DNA of 64,000 nucleotides. Origin: Agapetus fuscipes (taxonomy: Eukaryota; Arthropoda; Insecta; Trichoptera; Glossosomatidae). The position numbers and the translations under genes were made by a program. Below the pieces are notes generated by a model. The model searched no databases. It was not told the DNA's origin and saw nothing but the letters and a program-made list of their open reading frames with translations. The stretch is from positions 11,718,001-11,782,000 of the forward strand of contig OX637334.1 in assembly GCA_951799405.1 (NCBI GenBank), written 5' to 3'. Positions 11,101-26,100 of the stretch are shown here, piece by piece; the first letter of the stretch is position 1; each line of letters begins with the position of its first letter.

Positions 11101-14100
11101 TATTTAAAACGCGTGTTATCTGTCAACTTTAGCTATTTCCGGTCAAATCGGCAGCCATTTTTTGCAATGGTACCAACATTCAAGATTTTTTTTGGGGTTT
11201 TGTTGAGTTTTTTGTACAAACGAAAATGCAACTGTGATATTCTTTGTTCTCTTTCTAACTAATGACCATTTTCGTAAGTAAGTTGAGACAGATATATATC
11301 GCACGTTTAATAATAAAGAGAAATAACTCGAAAATTGGGAAAATCGAGATTTTGTAATAAAACGCAAGAACAATGCGAGAAGAATAGGTAGAATGCGACA
11401 GCCGTTCAATTTGGACGAATATGACCGAGATAAAAAATCGGCCGCCTTTTTCATCCCATACAAGTTGTACTGGGTGTCTTAACTTCAAACGCGTTTTCCC
11501 AACATTCATGTTTTTTGAGTTATTGCTCTTTATTATTAAACGTGCGATATGTCTATTTTCGTTAAAATAACTTCTAGTCCACAGATGTTATTAGTCAATG
11601 GTTTCTCCACTAAGTCCGCATTGTATTAATCTAAGTCCTGTTAAGATTCACAAAGTTTACCCTTATAGAGAAGAATATCAAAAAATGTAAATGTAACACA
11701 ACACAACTAAGCTGCACATATAGTGCAACTTCTCACCGCATTGTCTCCGAAGGGTTAACAACTATCAAATCAAGCCGTTGGAAAACACATTCAGGAGCAA
11801 AAGCACATAATTATTGTGAAAGTGAAGTGAAAGCACCTCCATTTTACATAAGCTAGGAATGGTGGCAGAAGCTAGGAATGCACCTCGGTGATTGGAGCGT
11901 TGCGGGCAGCGCAGACAAGAGAGAACTGGAGACGATTGGTTGCTTCCACAAGGGTCACAACCCTCAGTAATGAGGAATAAGATTAAGAATAAGGAATGGT
12001 TCACTTTGCGGATGTCACCTCTTTTTCAGAGAAGGGGGGCAAGAGTTGTAGGGTGTAAATTCATTCAACATATGGGTTTATATTTTCCAAGTACACATGC
12101 AGCATGTGTAAGCGCGAAATTATAAGTGCGGTTTGTAAGCTTGCATTAAATATGAATCATAAATGTTAATATATATGTTTGCAATTCAGATTAGAGCAAG
12201 AGCATTGCAAAGAAGAGGATCAGGTTTGAAATTTATTCATGTAGGAATGATGCACAATATGGAGCCTTCAACAATCATATAAGAAGGTTGGATTGGGTTG
12301 TAGAAGAAGTTAATTTCATAAATTACCCAATTATTTTTTTGGACTAGTCAAATCTAATGCTGAGATATTTTATCTATTGACCAAAAGTTTTTTATACAAA
12401 TAGGCCTCCTGCCACAGCCCCCGTGTAAATCATTATTCATTTTGTTCCCCTACCATACAAGTGTTGCAGCAATACTAATCCTGCCTGTATATTTATTTCA
12501 GTTGAATATTGTCACCAAGGCACTGAACTACTGTCTGCCCCCCCGCCGATGGAAGCCCCACACTGTGAACTCCCAGAGGATTGTTTCTCTTCATCAGATC
12601 ATCCTGCAGGCATATTCTGTAAGTTATTTCCATCTATCTTTGTTATACTCCCTCAGTATTTTAATATTCCTCTTTAACATCATCAATCCAGGGCTGGAAG
12701 TCTCATCATCACGGAAATTCTTACCTACCGAATATCGGTAATGTTTGTATGAAGAGCTGTCAATCCAAGATGGCCGCAAGTGAACAGCTGATTAGTCTTC
12801 ATACAAATATTCCTGATATTTGGTAGGTAAGAATTACCGTGGTGATGAGGCTTCCAGCCCAGGAAACGTAAAGTTGAACAGAAATCACTTTTGAATCACC
12901 ATCTTTCAAAAATTACACTTTATGAGTATAAAACATTACGTTATTTCTTCTAAATTGCATAAATAGAAAAGCGGTTGGAAGTGAGTGAGTGATTTAGTTT
13001 ACATACATTTTTTCTATTTACGGGATTGAGGGGAATTCGCCCTATGCTTCATAGTTGGAGTACTGACCTGATATTAAGAGGCTATCGTGTAAAAATTCCG
13101 TTGAGTTTGAGCGCTATATACGTATTGTTATAGTAGGTACACTTATCTATGCTGTAAAACATTTACATGCTGAATGTCTCACATAACACTTAAGAGTGCA
13201 ATGAAACGGTAAATTGGTTAAAAAAAGATTTAGTACACAACTTTGAACACAGTTAGTGCAAAACATAACCATTATTGAATTTTGTCATTATAACATTTTG
13301 TGTTCACTACTTTTTTATTCTTGTGGCAGTGTGGGCTGTGAGACAGGAATATATTTGTCTCTTTCTACTAAGACATTATGCTCTTACGGCTAGTAAGAGG
13401 ATTGTACATAAAAATAATTTATCGTATCATTTCTTCTCTTTAATTTTTTATTTTTTTATTGTGGGAAAAAACAGTTACAAAAAAATTACAAGGTTAGATT
13501 GACAGTTGAAAAGACCAGAAAATTTTCCAATTATAGATTATAAAGAAAATAAAAATAGACATGATCCACATGTAAAATACATACATACAGGGTGACTGGT
13601 AATTCGATCTATTCCTTGAAAGGGGTTATATTAAGGTATATTTGCAATATTGTTGACCCAGTTAACTAGGGGTCGAAAATCAGTCATTTTTGAGTTATTT
13701 AAATTTTTAGGTTTTTTTGAAAACTTACCATTTTTCGACCTAAAACTTATGATTGTGAAAAATTTCCTTAATTTTTTGCAACAAATAAGTGTTTTTCTTA
13801 TAGCTGATAAATGAGCAACTACTGAAAAGTAAAATTCATGTGAAAAAATCCCAAAACCTTCAAAATAAAAGGTTTTCAACCCCAATTTTTTTTTGTTTTT
13901 TTATAATTGTTTCAATCCAAAGAGGATAACTCAAAAAAATGATAACACTCTTGGCGTACAAACTGCAGAAATAACTTCCTCAACTCATAAGCTTTCAAAA
14001 ATAGTGCAAGCGTTGGAACTTTTACAACAAATTTGCAAAAAAAAACCTTTTTTAAACACGCAAAAGGGCAAATGTGAATTTTAATAAAAAAAATATTGGT

Positions 14101-17100
14101 CTGGAGAAAATAAGTAAACTCTTATAATAACTGTTAAATAAGCTAAAATAAACTAAAATAAGTTAAAAATAAGTTGAAATAATAAAATAAGAAAATTACA
14201 AAGTGTACTTACATGAAAAAATCACAAATTTTGCTTAAATTGCCTTCCCGCGTTACGAATGCAAGCACAAAGCCTGCAACGGACTTCACTCAAAGTTACT
14301 CTCGTTGAAAGCCCATCTTTTATCTGTTGGGCAGCTGCTACAATCCTCTCTCTTAACTCTTCTTGAGATGAAATCGGTGTGCGATAGCCTTCATATGACC
14401 CCAAATAAAAAAGTCACATGGTGTAAAATCAGGACATCTGGCCGGCCAAGGAATCGGGCCACCGCGACCAATCCATCTCAGTGGATAGTTGTCATCTATC
14501 CACTGTCGCACGCCCTGCTAATAGTGGGCTGGACACCCATCGTGTTGGTAAATCATACCCATTCTTATGGTAAGCGGCACATCCTCTAACAGGGAAGGTA
14601 GCTCTTCCTCCAAAAAAAAATCATAGTCGTGTCCAGTTAGGCGTGCTGGCAGAAAGAATGGTCCAATTAAATTATTGTGTACGATCCCCATCCACACATT
14701 TAGTGAAAACCTGTTCTGGTGAGCCCCTTCTTTGGATTTTTTGGATTTTGACCTTTAGGGGCCCAAAAATGCAGATTGTGAAAATTTGTAATTCCGTCAC
14801 GGTCGAAGTTAGATTCTTCAGTCGACAATTTTTTTTAGATACTCAGGGTTGAAAAGAGTTGAGAGAGAGGATTGTAGCAGCTGCCCAACAGATAAATGAT
14901 GGGCTTTCAACGAGAGTAACTTTGAGTGAAGTCCGTTGCAGGCTTTGTGCTTGCATTCGTAACGCGGGAAGGCAATTTGAGCAAAATTTGTGATTTTTTC
15001 ATGTATTACACTTTGTAATTTTCTTATTTTAACTTATTTTTTATTAATTTAGCTTATTTAACAGTTATTATAAGAGTTTACTTATTTTCTCCAGACCAAT
15101 AATTTTTTTATTAAAATTCACATTTCCCCTTTTGCGTGTTTAAAAAAGGTTTTTTTTGCAAATTTGTTGTAAAAGTTCCAACACTTGCACTATTTTTGAA
15201 AGCTTATGAGTTGAGAAAGTTATTTCTGCAGTTTGTACGCCAAGAGTGTTATCATTTTTTTGAGTTATCCTCCTTGGATTGAAACAATTATAAAAAAACG
15301 AAAAACAAAGTTGGGGTTGAAAACCTTTTATTTTTAAGGTTTTGGGATTTTTTCAAATGAATTTTAGTTTTCAGTAGTTGCTCATTTATCAGCTATAAGA
15401 AACACACTTATTTGTTGCAAAAAATTAATAAAATTTTTCACAATCATAAGTTTTAGGTCGTAAAATGGTAAATTTTCAAAAAAACTAAAAATGGAAAAAA
15501 CTCGAAAATTAGTGATTTTCGACCCCTAGTTAACTGAGTCAAAAATGTTGCAAATAGACCCTAGTATAACCCCTTTCAAGGAATAGGTCGAATTACCAGT
15601 CACCCTGTATAATATGCATGTGAAAAATAATACCTACAAATTCAAAGTTCAGTTAACAGGTAGGTATAATCCACAGATCACGGAATATAAAGAGATATGG
15701 TATGTTTCTATTGCAGTATCAAAACCAGCTGTCACCATTTTCTCGGTAGGCGGGAACTAACATTACAATTACAATGGTAACTAGCGCTTGATTTGTTAAA
15801 AAAATTCCATGGAATGCGATGGATAGAAAGAGCCTAAGCGCCATGAAATCAGGATTGCTTACGACGTTTTGATCGCGAGTTTTTGAGCTCGCACTCATAC
15901 ACTCACACTCGCATAAAGAATAAAACGCATATGTAGAGTTGTACAAAGTTGATAATCTCTGCTAGCTATCGATCGATACTTGTTAATATCGATAATTCAA
16001 TCTCTGAAGAAATACGTGTTAACATTGTATTATTCCTGTATATACAAGAATTCAACATATCAAAACACACAATAATTTAACTTTCAATATAATAAATATA
16101 AGAAATCTTATTTGATTTGGTTGGTGATTCTTTATATTTTTTTCTCAAAATCAAACTTCCTCGTGTTGCTCTGAAACCAAAGAAACTACAATTAAGTTAA
16201 TTTTGTTACTATTTTATAAATAAATGAAATTAAAAATTTAACTGTATAAATTTTAACACTCCAAAAACAAAAAACATGGCCGTCCTTCAAAACATGGCCG
16301 ACGTCCACCCAATCACACGAGAATACAGCTTGCTCCAATCAACGCCCTGCGCGGCAAATTCAAAACTGTATCATAATATCTTTACATCTCCCCCCCCAAG
16401 GAAAGTATTACCAAAAACAATCTTGCTATACTTTATGTTCGTCCTCCTCAGTTTCCTCTTCTTTATCTTCTAATGATGGAACCGGAATAAGTTTTGTGAT
16501 ATGAAAAAGGGTTGATTCTTTTTTTTTTCGACCAATATCTATTCTATATATTGAATTTGAAATTTTCTCAACAATTTCATATGGTCCAATTTTCAATTCG
16601 TCTAATTTGTTCCTGTTCAGTTTGTTTCCATTTTCTACGTATACTCTGTCTCCTACACTGAATGTGCAATGTTTTCGGCCTTTATCGAATAGTGCCTTGT
16701 TGTAGTTGTGTGATTTTATTGTATTCTGAAGCGCCATTTTCCTGTCCATGATCCAGTTACTATGCGATTTTTCTTGCTTTAATTCATTGGGTAAAGCCGT
16801 GACATCTGTACCATACAAAAGGTATCTTGGAGGAAAGCCTGTGACAGAGTGCTTTGTGTCATTATATTTGTTTACACATTCTTGGGCTATATTTGTCCAC
16901 GCTTTCTTTTTGTTCATTTCATTTGATTTGCATCTTATTTTATTAATTAAAGTTTGATTTAATCTTTCGTTTAAACCATTTGAGAAGGGCGTATTTACTG
17001 CCGTAAACACCATACATATTCCTTTGTTATTTACGAATTCCCTGAATTCTTTAGAATTGATTCCTGGGTATTGGTCAGTGAGAAGCATACCGATATCCTC

Positions 17101-20100
17101 TGTTTCTGTAATTTTTGTAATCAGTCTTACAAAATCATTTGCATTTTGAGTTTTTGATGTTGCAAGAAATGCGTATCTGGTGAAGTGATCTACTAACAGA
17201 TGTAGATATTTTTTTGTTGATCTTGAACCTCCAAAACCTCCAATTGTGTCTATAAAGATTATTTCAAATGGTTTTGTGGCTGGGCCTAGATGAGACATAA
17301 AACCAAATTTGTTGTGTCCTCTTGATTTATTTTTTATACAAATTTCACAATAGGGTAATTGCAATGGTGAGCAATATGGTTGAAAACGATATTTTTGTGT
17401 AGATTATAAGTCAAGGATCTCAACTATATTTTTTTAAGTGGTAAAATTGGGCTTTTCATTTTTAATTTTGTAAAATAAAATGCCGACAAATCGAGTCCAA
17501 TTCAAACGCGACGCTATTGGCTGGAGCTCGTGTGACGTCATTGGATCCAAGTGGCGTGAGTGACGTGTGTTTGTAGTATTAGAAAGCCGGCTGTCAGTGT
17601 AAAAATACGTGCTATTATCAAGCTTCCGAGATCCGACAAACTTAATATAAACTCACAACAAACCTTGAAAAATGTCTTCGAAGTATCATAAATATTGTGT
17701 AGTTCCGATGTGTACAAATACGTCACGTGCAACACCGGATAAAAAGTTTTTGCGGATGCCCCGCGATCCAGCTATCCACAAAAAATGGTGTCTTGTGATG
17801 AAGCGAGACAAACTTCTGTCTTCCAAATCTACCCGCTTCATTTGCGAAGACCATTTTAATGTAAGTTATAGTATTTTGTTGTTATTTAATTGCATACCTA
17901 TTTATAAAATATGTTATTTCTACATGCCTTCGTAAATAAATCACGTGGCTCAAGAAATGGCATGTGAAAACGCTGTCAAACGTGTCAAAATTTAAATCGA
18001 TTTGTTTTTGACAAATTGATTAGAAACTCATAGTTTTTTTTGTCAGTAATGATCAAAAACATCCTCAAATATTGTTTGATTCCGTAATTTATAAGAAACA
18101 AGTGTTAACATAGCAAAGTTTTTGTACTTGTTTCTTTAGGAAGGCAGCAATGGACTGGAATGTAAATATAATATTTTCTCATCGGCCAAAGGTCACAGGT
18201 CTATGGGACTAGACCCCTTAGCAACCTATAATAAAATATAAGCTTGCCTTTGCCATGACAACCCGGCTGTGTGACATCACAACTTTTTTATCCTAGAAGT
18301 TTGTGTGCATACTTAATAATAATATATTGTCATGTACTAACGTGCCTAACCTACCTTTTTACTTTTTGTTGTAGTAGTTGTGTGAACTACATGCTCTCAT
18401 ATTATGTTATTTATATTTTTACAGCTCCAGGACGACTTGGAGAACTTTATGATGGGCAGATTGATGGGAAGCAATATGCGCCTGAAGAAAGGAGTTTTGC
18501 CGCACAAATTTGAGTGCCAAAAAGCTAAAAAGACTGTGGATAGGAAAACCGGCGAGATTAGAAAAAGAAAAATGCTAGTGATGGAACTTTTAAGAGAAGC
18601 AAGTCTGAACGCTACAAACTCTGAAGCATCCACATCAGTTGATGTGGATGCTTCCGCATCCGTTGATGTGGATGCTTCCGCATCCGTTGATGTGGATGCT
18701 GTGGAGCAGTCAACGCATCTGACTTCTGCTCCATTGGATAAAGCAGTGCAGGTGAATATGGTACCCACCTACAGGAGCAAAGCAACCAACACCTTGAATG
18801 TGAGACCCCCGACCACTCACAGTAGCTGCTCACCGATCAAGGGGAAACCTGTGGAATCTCCTCTGGAAAAATTGAATGTGGAAGCTGTCTATTCATCTTC
18901 CAGTTCAGACCCTGAAGATAGTGATTCTGATCTTTTTGTGGACTATGGTAGTGGCTCGGATTTTGAAGACAACAATATGGAAATGGACGCGCTTAACGTT
19001 GAGATGAAAAGAGGTTATATTTTGCTTGTGCAACGCCAACCTCAACTGTATTTAGGCATTCCAAAAGAAATGTACCATGTATTGGCTATTCTGCAAGATA
19101 CAGTTTGTGCACCTATTATAGATATAATGATTTGCCTAAAGAAAATTAGGTTGAATTTTTCATATAAAGTAATAGGTGCACATTTTGGAATGTCAGATTC
19201 CTCTATATGTCGCATTTTTAAGAAAACGATTCCCATTTTATCAGGGGTACTCAAAGAGTTGATTATATGGCCATCTGCAAAACTCGTAAGGTTGGAATTG
19301 CCCATTGCATTTCGAGCTCGATATAGGAACGTCCGTTCCATTATTGATTGTCTTGAAATTCAAATTGAGAAACCAGGCAACTCGCTGCACCAATCATTAA
19401 CGTGGTCTGAATACAAGGCCTGTAATACGGTAAAATATCTAATTTCTTGCACTCCAGATGGTCTCATTAATTTCTTATCATGTGGGTATGGAGGCCGAGC
19501 AACCGACTCTACTATTGCTCAGGACTGTGGCTATTTCGACAACATCGCCACAGGAACATGGGTGATGGCAGATCGGGGGTTTAAGAATATTTCCCATATT
19601 TTAGAGGAAAAGGGTGCTCACCTTGTTCGCCCTCCAAGCGTGCTGCAGAAAAGTACCCTTAGCCAAAACGAAGTTAAGGAAGCAAAGCGAATTGCCGCTT
19701 TACGTATTCACGTAGAACGTGTGATAAGCAGAGTGAGAGAATTTCATATGCTCACTATGCATTCAACTATCGACCACAACCTCGTGAATCGCTTGGATGA
19801 AATTATTGTGATTGCTTGTGGTCTGATCAACTTGCAAAAATCATTGATCAAAGTTTAGAAGGGTTAGCCACCCTTAGACATTACTTTTAAAATTCAATTT
19901 TTATTTTCAGTACTTATATTTAACCTTTATGCTTGTGAGCTTATGACTGATATTACTTTTTAAATCTCAAGTGTTTTTATTTACCTTGGTCGCTTTTATC
20001 TATTTTACACCATTCAACTCTTCATTTCACTTGTATGACTGATATTCTTTTTAAATCTCAATGTGTTTTTATTTACCTTGATAGCTTTTATCAAATTTTT

Positions 20101-23100
20101 ACTATTCAACTCTTCATTTCACTTGTGTGACTGAGATTATTTTTGAAATCTCATGTGTTTTTATTTAACTTGGTGGCTTTTATCAAATTTTTACTATCAA
20201 CTCTTCATTTCACTTGTATGACTGAGATTATTTTTTAAATCTCATGTGTTTTTATTTAACTTGGTGGCTTTAATCTATTTTTTACCATTCAACTCTTCAT
20301 TTCACTTGTATGACTGATATTCTTTTTAAATCTCATGTGTTTTTATTTACCTTGATAGCTTTTACCTAATTTTTTACCATTCTACACTTCATTTCACTTG
20401 TATGACTGATATTATTTTCAAATCTCATGTGTTTTTATTTACCTTTATTTCTTCTATCAAATTTTTACTATTCAACTCTACATTTCACTTGTATGTCTGA
20501 GATTATTTTTTAAATCTCATGTGTTTTTATTTAACTTGGTGGCTTTTATCTATTTTTTGCCATTCAACTCTTCATTTCACTTGTATGACTGATATTCTTT
20601 TTAAATCTCAATGTGTTTTAATTTATCTTGATAGCTTTTATCTAATTTTTACTATTCAATTCTTCATTTCACATGTTGCTTACTAAGTTACATTTACTAT
20701 CTAATCTAATCTAATACTATTCTGGTCAATTTTTCTGAATCTCACTTTACATCTGTTGCAACATGTACATAATGAGTATTAATGTTTGTATTAATAATGG
20801 AAAGCCTTTTTTATTAATAAAATACACTTCAATCAACAACTTCTTTATTTTTATTAGAAAAACCAACAGAAAGATGATACATTTAATAAGAACATATGAA
20901 AAACTCCAATACCAGGTATTGTTAAGTAGTGCATTTTTACATTATAATCTAAATGGTAAAGATACACATGACTTTATGATTCATATTAAATACATTTCTA
21001 TAAGCAGGCATATTGTGTTAGTTAACGTTTACATAATATGCTGCATGTTCATTAACAAAATAAAGACCCAAATCTAAACTGAATGCACAAGCCCTTAAAC
21101 TTGACGCTCTTCCCTGGAACAGAGGTAATATTGGCAAGTGAACCTTTTGTTAACAAAGTAGTTATCACATATATCAAATATAAAAAAGTAGTTAAGAAAC
21201 AGCAGTTATAAAATACATAAATAACTATACTTTAAAATTGTTAGACTTTGGTAAATATGCATTAAAACACCTTATAGCTATACTTTTCAAAGTACCCACA
21301 GTGTAATACATAAAGTCTAATGTAGTCTATAAATATTTAAAAATATAAATGGTAAAACATTGTTTTAATTTTTTTTGTTGCTCGAATATTTTCGCCTAAT
21401 GAGGCACCTTCAAGAGCAGAATGAACAAAAAAAAATAATAAAGTGAATTAAAACAATGTTTTACCATTTATATTTTTAAATATTTATAAAAATGGACTTT
21501 CACTGTGTTAACAGATCAACACTAAAAAATATTAATGTAGTCTAGGTTGAAAATATACATAAACATTTAAAGTTCCTATTAAATACACACCCACAAACAG
21601 ACAAGTGTAAGTTCTCGCTTACAAATGCTGCATGTGTACTTACAATTCAAAAACCATATAAATGAATACTCAAATGAACAAAATCCCAGCAACTTTTGCC
21701 GTCCTTTTATTGGCAAAGTGAACCATTTTTTACAGCAAGGGTGTTCAGCGTCATACCAACCTATAAGTCAAGGGATACAAACAATAAATAACATTCTCAA
21801 GTATATAATTATTCAGAATGTTGAGAGAATAAGAACAAGAATAGCAGATCAACATTACAGATAAAAATTAATTCATATAAAATAAAACATTTATTGAAAT
21901 AATCTAAAAAATAATGTTTTAGTCCAAAATTCACATGCTTTTTCCATTAAATCTAAACAATAATTTTCATCATACTCCACAGTGCATTCAACGGTCTCAC
22001 AACTCTTTTCAAAATCCGGTTTGGCAACACAGAATATTCCTCTTTTCTTTTTTGTAAAATGCATTTGCATTTGGATTTGTGCAAAGAACTTTGGAGTGGG
22101 TTTGTCTTTGACAAAATATTTCTCCATCCATTTTTCGGTGCTTGGACATTTTATCTCAAGTACATATTCTTGAGATACTCCATCAGGAGAAGCTCCAAAA
22201 AATGGATAATGCTTGGATAGCAATAATCCACATTTTTTCAGATCGGGAAATTGCTTTTTGATTTTTTTGAAAACCAACTCTTCCAGTTTTCGGCCACGTG
22301 TCACAGCTGCCGTCTCAAAAATTTTTCCTCCCAACAGCTGCTCCACAAGAGAGCCATCAGGAGTGTGACAGCGTGACGCTTCATGGATCTTGGATGCTGT
22401 GATTCTCCCATACCTCAACTCGTACCAAAGAGTGCAATCAGCCTGCTCCAGAGTTTCCTTGGCTGCCTCGTTGCACGCCTCAACACTCATTCTATTTTCA
22501 CAGTATGTTTGAAATTGCTGAGGGGTCGTGCCTATTCCATCGTCTATAAATTCCTCCATTAATCTATGGATGCTAAGGGATTCTATAGGATTGCCCTCCT
22601 TAAAATACTTCATAAGGAGGACATCCTTGACGTCAGCTTCCTTCGTTGCTTTAACGACGGATGCCAAAAACTTTCCGTTACTCGAAGGCCCAGCTGTGAA
22701 AGTTTTAAGTTCTCCTAAATCCCTACATTTTATGAATTTCACAGCTGAGCCTATCTCTGCCATCTTTGACCGCTTCCAGTAACATTTCACTTCTGTCTTT
22801 GCTGGCTCTTCGCTGCGACGATGCACCCATGACAGAAAGGCTACTGCATGCTTGCAACCTCCTGTAAGAGAGTAAAAATAAAAAAATGTTTCATTTTGAT
22901 TAATACAGATGCAAATAATGTAGACCTCTGCTTTAATACTTTATATATTGATGAATTAACAAAAAATATTCACTTATTTTGTTGACATAAATTTTAAGTA
23001 AAAATTGGAATATTTTTTCACAAAATATTGTTTTCTTTAGAAAAATAATGAAATTAAAAAGAAAAAATATTTGCAGTCAGCAAGGCCATAATGTTGGCCA

Positions 23101-26100
23101 ATGGATTGATATGAGTCTGACCGCCCACACTATAAAATATGTTTCACTTTGCCAATGTCGCCCGTTTCAGGGAAGGTCGGCACCAGTAGCAGGATGTATG
23201 TTCGTTTGAAGATTGGATTTTAATTTGTAAGTAGGTACACATGCAGAATTCGTAAGCGCGAACTTACACGTGTCCGTTTGTGGGCATGAATCTTAAATGT
23301 TAACATATCTTTGCATCTTAGATTACAGATAGCAATTATTTGGTGAGCCGAGCCTGCTAATTAGATCTCTTACATTTTATTGCTTTTACAAAGGAATCAT
23401 GACACCTCGTGAATCTAATATTCATTACTGACCTTGAGATGCTGGACAATCTTCACAGACACATGATTCAACAGTGCCTTGTTCCTCATCGGTGATCAAG
23501 GTTACCGCGTATGCTTTTGTACGGACTTTGTGTTCTGGTGTTATACGGGCCTTAACAGTGCAAATGGCTCCATCGCGTTTCACTTGCACATAGCCAATGG
23601 CATTGTCTCCGTAACTTTCTCTCGAAGATCTAAAAACAAACAAACGGAATAAGGGTTAGGTTATATTGCAAGTGCACAACCCTTGACTGGTGTAAAGTAA
23701 GGTTATGTGATTAAAAACAACTTTTAATGATGTAATAAAGGAAGTAAGCTTTATAAACAATTAATTTAGCCTTTATATTAAGATTTAGAAGCTATGACAT
23801 GGCAGTATTGCAATTTGAATAAGTAAGGTTACAGAATTTGTAAAGGAAAGATGTTTGCATGAAAACGTATAATATCTGGAGAATTTATGAATCTAAATGA
23901 ACTTTGACACATAAACAGAACTATTTTTCTTACCTTGAAGCTTTTACTCCACGTAATTCTGAACTTATGAAGTCCATGTTCTTGGAGAAATACACATACA
24001 TCATCATAGCATCGACCTCCGGTAAATTGTCAGATTGAGCCTTTTCAAAGCCCTTTTCAGTCATCTTTGATGATTACACCAATTCAATTATACTTTATAC
24101 ACGGCACAACTAACTTTAAAGTGCAAATAATAGTTGAAATTGATGAAAATAGATATACTCGTCAAATGTAAACAAATCCGCCATACAAAAATACACACGA
24201 CTGAATGACAGCTGAGCCGAATGAGATCCATCGACGCACATCCGCCCAAATGCAAAAAATGGGCCGTTTAACCGGAAATGGAAAAATGACGAATTTAAAA
24301 GCGCCCTAATTCAAAAAATACGCATTATTAAAAAAAAAAAAAAACGGGAGACTATTTTTATAACTTAAATCTATCAATTTACGAAAGAAAAAAAAAGTGT
24401 GAAATTACCCTATTCTTGCAAACTTTTTTGATATTTTTTGTCATATTTTTGGCTGCGTATATTGGACCCATGGTTCCCTGCATTTGCCTAATTCCTATAT
24501 GGCACAAGTCCCTATGAATGTCCTTTAAAAGTTTTATGCTGAACTCCTCCGATAGAAGTATTTTTTCTTTTTTTCCAATTTTAGTAAAGTATACATTATA
24601 TTTTTTTAATAATTTCGTTTTTTTCTCTTTTATTTCTTCATTTGTATTTTGATCTTTTATAATGTCTTCCAGTTTAATTAAGTTCAACACTTTTAATTGT
24701 TCCTCTGTGTTTTCATCCGATTCCAATACTGGATTTCTACTCAGGCAGTCTGCTTCTAAATTTTGTTTTCCGGGAGAATATTTTATTTCAAAGTTGTACT
24801 GTGATAGGTAGTATGTTAAATCACCCAGTTCTTCATCTGTTCTGGACTTCAGATTCATATTTTCCAGTGGTTTGTGGTCTGAATATACTGTAAATGACTT
24901 TCCTATAAGCCAGTATTGCCAGTATCTCACCGCTTCTTTTATGGCTAAACACTCTAAATATATGGCTTTTTTCTTTTTTTGAGCTTCATTCAGTTTTTTG
25001 GAGAAGTAGGCCACCGGTTTTTCTTTTCCATCAGGTTGTATCTGTTTCAAAATGGCTCCTACACCTTCTATAGAAGCATCTGTATAAATATTGATTGGTA
25101 GATCTTGATCAAAAATTTCCAGAACTGGTTGGGAGCATAGCAGGCCTTTTATTATTTCAAATGCTTTTTGGCACTCTTGTGACCAAATGAATTTGTTATT
25201 TTTTCTGAGTAGATTATGCAATGGATCTAGTATTATTGCTCTCTTTGGTATATATTCGTTATAAAAATTTATTTTTCCCAAAAATTGTCTTACATTCTTC
25301 TGTGTTTTTGGAACTGGAAAATTCTTTATTGATATCAAGTTATCCTTTACTGGTTGAATAGAATTATTTCGGATTATATGACCCAGATATTTTACCGAGT
25401 CTGATGCAAATGTGCATTTTGTAAATTTTAATCTGAAACCTTCTGTTTTGATTGCTTCCAGCAACTGTGCCAGATGACTAATATGCTGAGCAAAAGTTTT
25501 AGAAAAGATAAGAATATCATCTATATAATTAACGGCAAAATCACTAAGTTTATATTTCCTCAATATATTACTCAAAATTCTCTGAAAGATTGCTGGTGAA
25601 GTCTTTAGTCCAAAAGGTAAGCAGGTCCATTGGAAATGTCCTTCTTGTGTTACAAATCCTGTTTTTTTTCTGTCTTCAATTCTTAGGCCCGGTAGTTTCA
25701 TCGTTAGCATATGTGACTTCAAACTGATAAAAAAAACTACCCACACAATTGACATAAGTGCGTCCTTTTCATTCTGTATAAAGTCGCTATGCCAATGTTG
25801 AAAATACTGAGCCTAAATGGAATAGACCAAAATGCAGAATTTATATCCAGGGTCGAAAAATAATTGCAATTCCTGGTTTTTATTGTCAGATCTTCAATTA
25901 ACGGAAATGGTTGAGCTTGAGGTACTACAATCTTATTCAAGTCTCTGAAATCTATACATAGTCTGGATTTTTTATTTTCCTCCTTTTTAAAGGCCAAAGT
26001 AACAGGTGCGGCAAATGGACTGTAAGATTCTTCTATCAGCTTATTATCTATTAATTTAGCTATTTGTTCTTCTATTTCTTTTTTATCTTGTACAGTGCAT

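Larger units (their letters stand above)
17353..24410 (+). mobile_element. ISL2EU (PIF/Harbinger-related) DNA transposon
   Basis: 7058 bp with short inverted ends (GGGTAATTGCA left, GGGTAATTTCA right), flanked by TA at 17351-17352 and 24411-24412, inserted in the gypsy integrase. It carries a THAP-DDE transposase on the plus strand and a SWIM-YqaJ protein on the minus strand, the two-gene content described for ISL2EU elements. Between the convergent genes lie a 92-bp tandem array, a hairpin repeat and a LINE tail. Both genes keep full reading frames, so the element may be recent. Confidence 0.85.

Noticed and set aside
18397..18833. Minus-strand frames with STSTDAEAST repeats
   Set aside because: Antisense shadow of the repetitive Asp/Ala/Ser stretch of the transposase.
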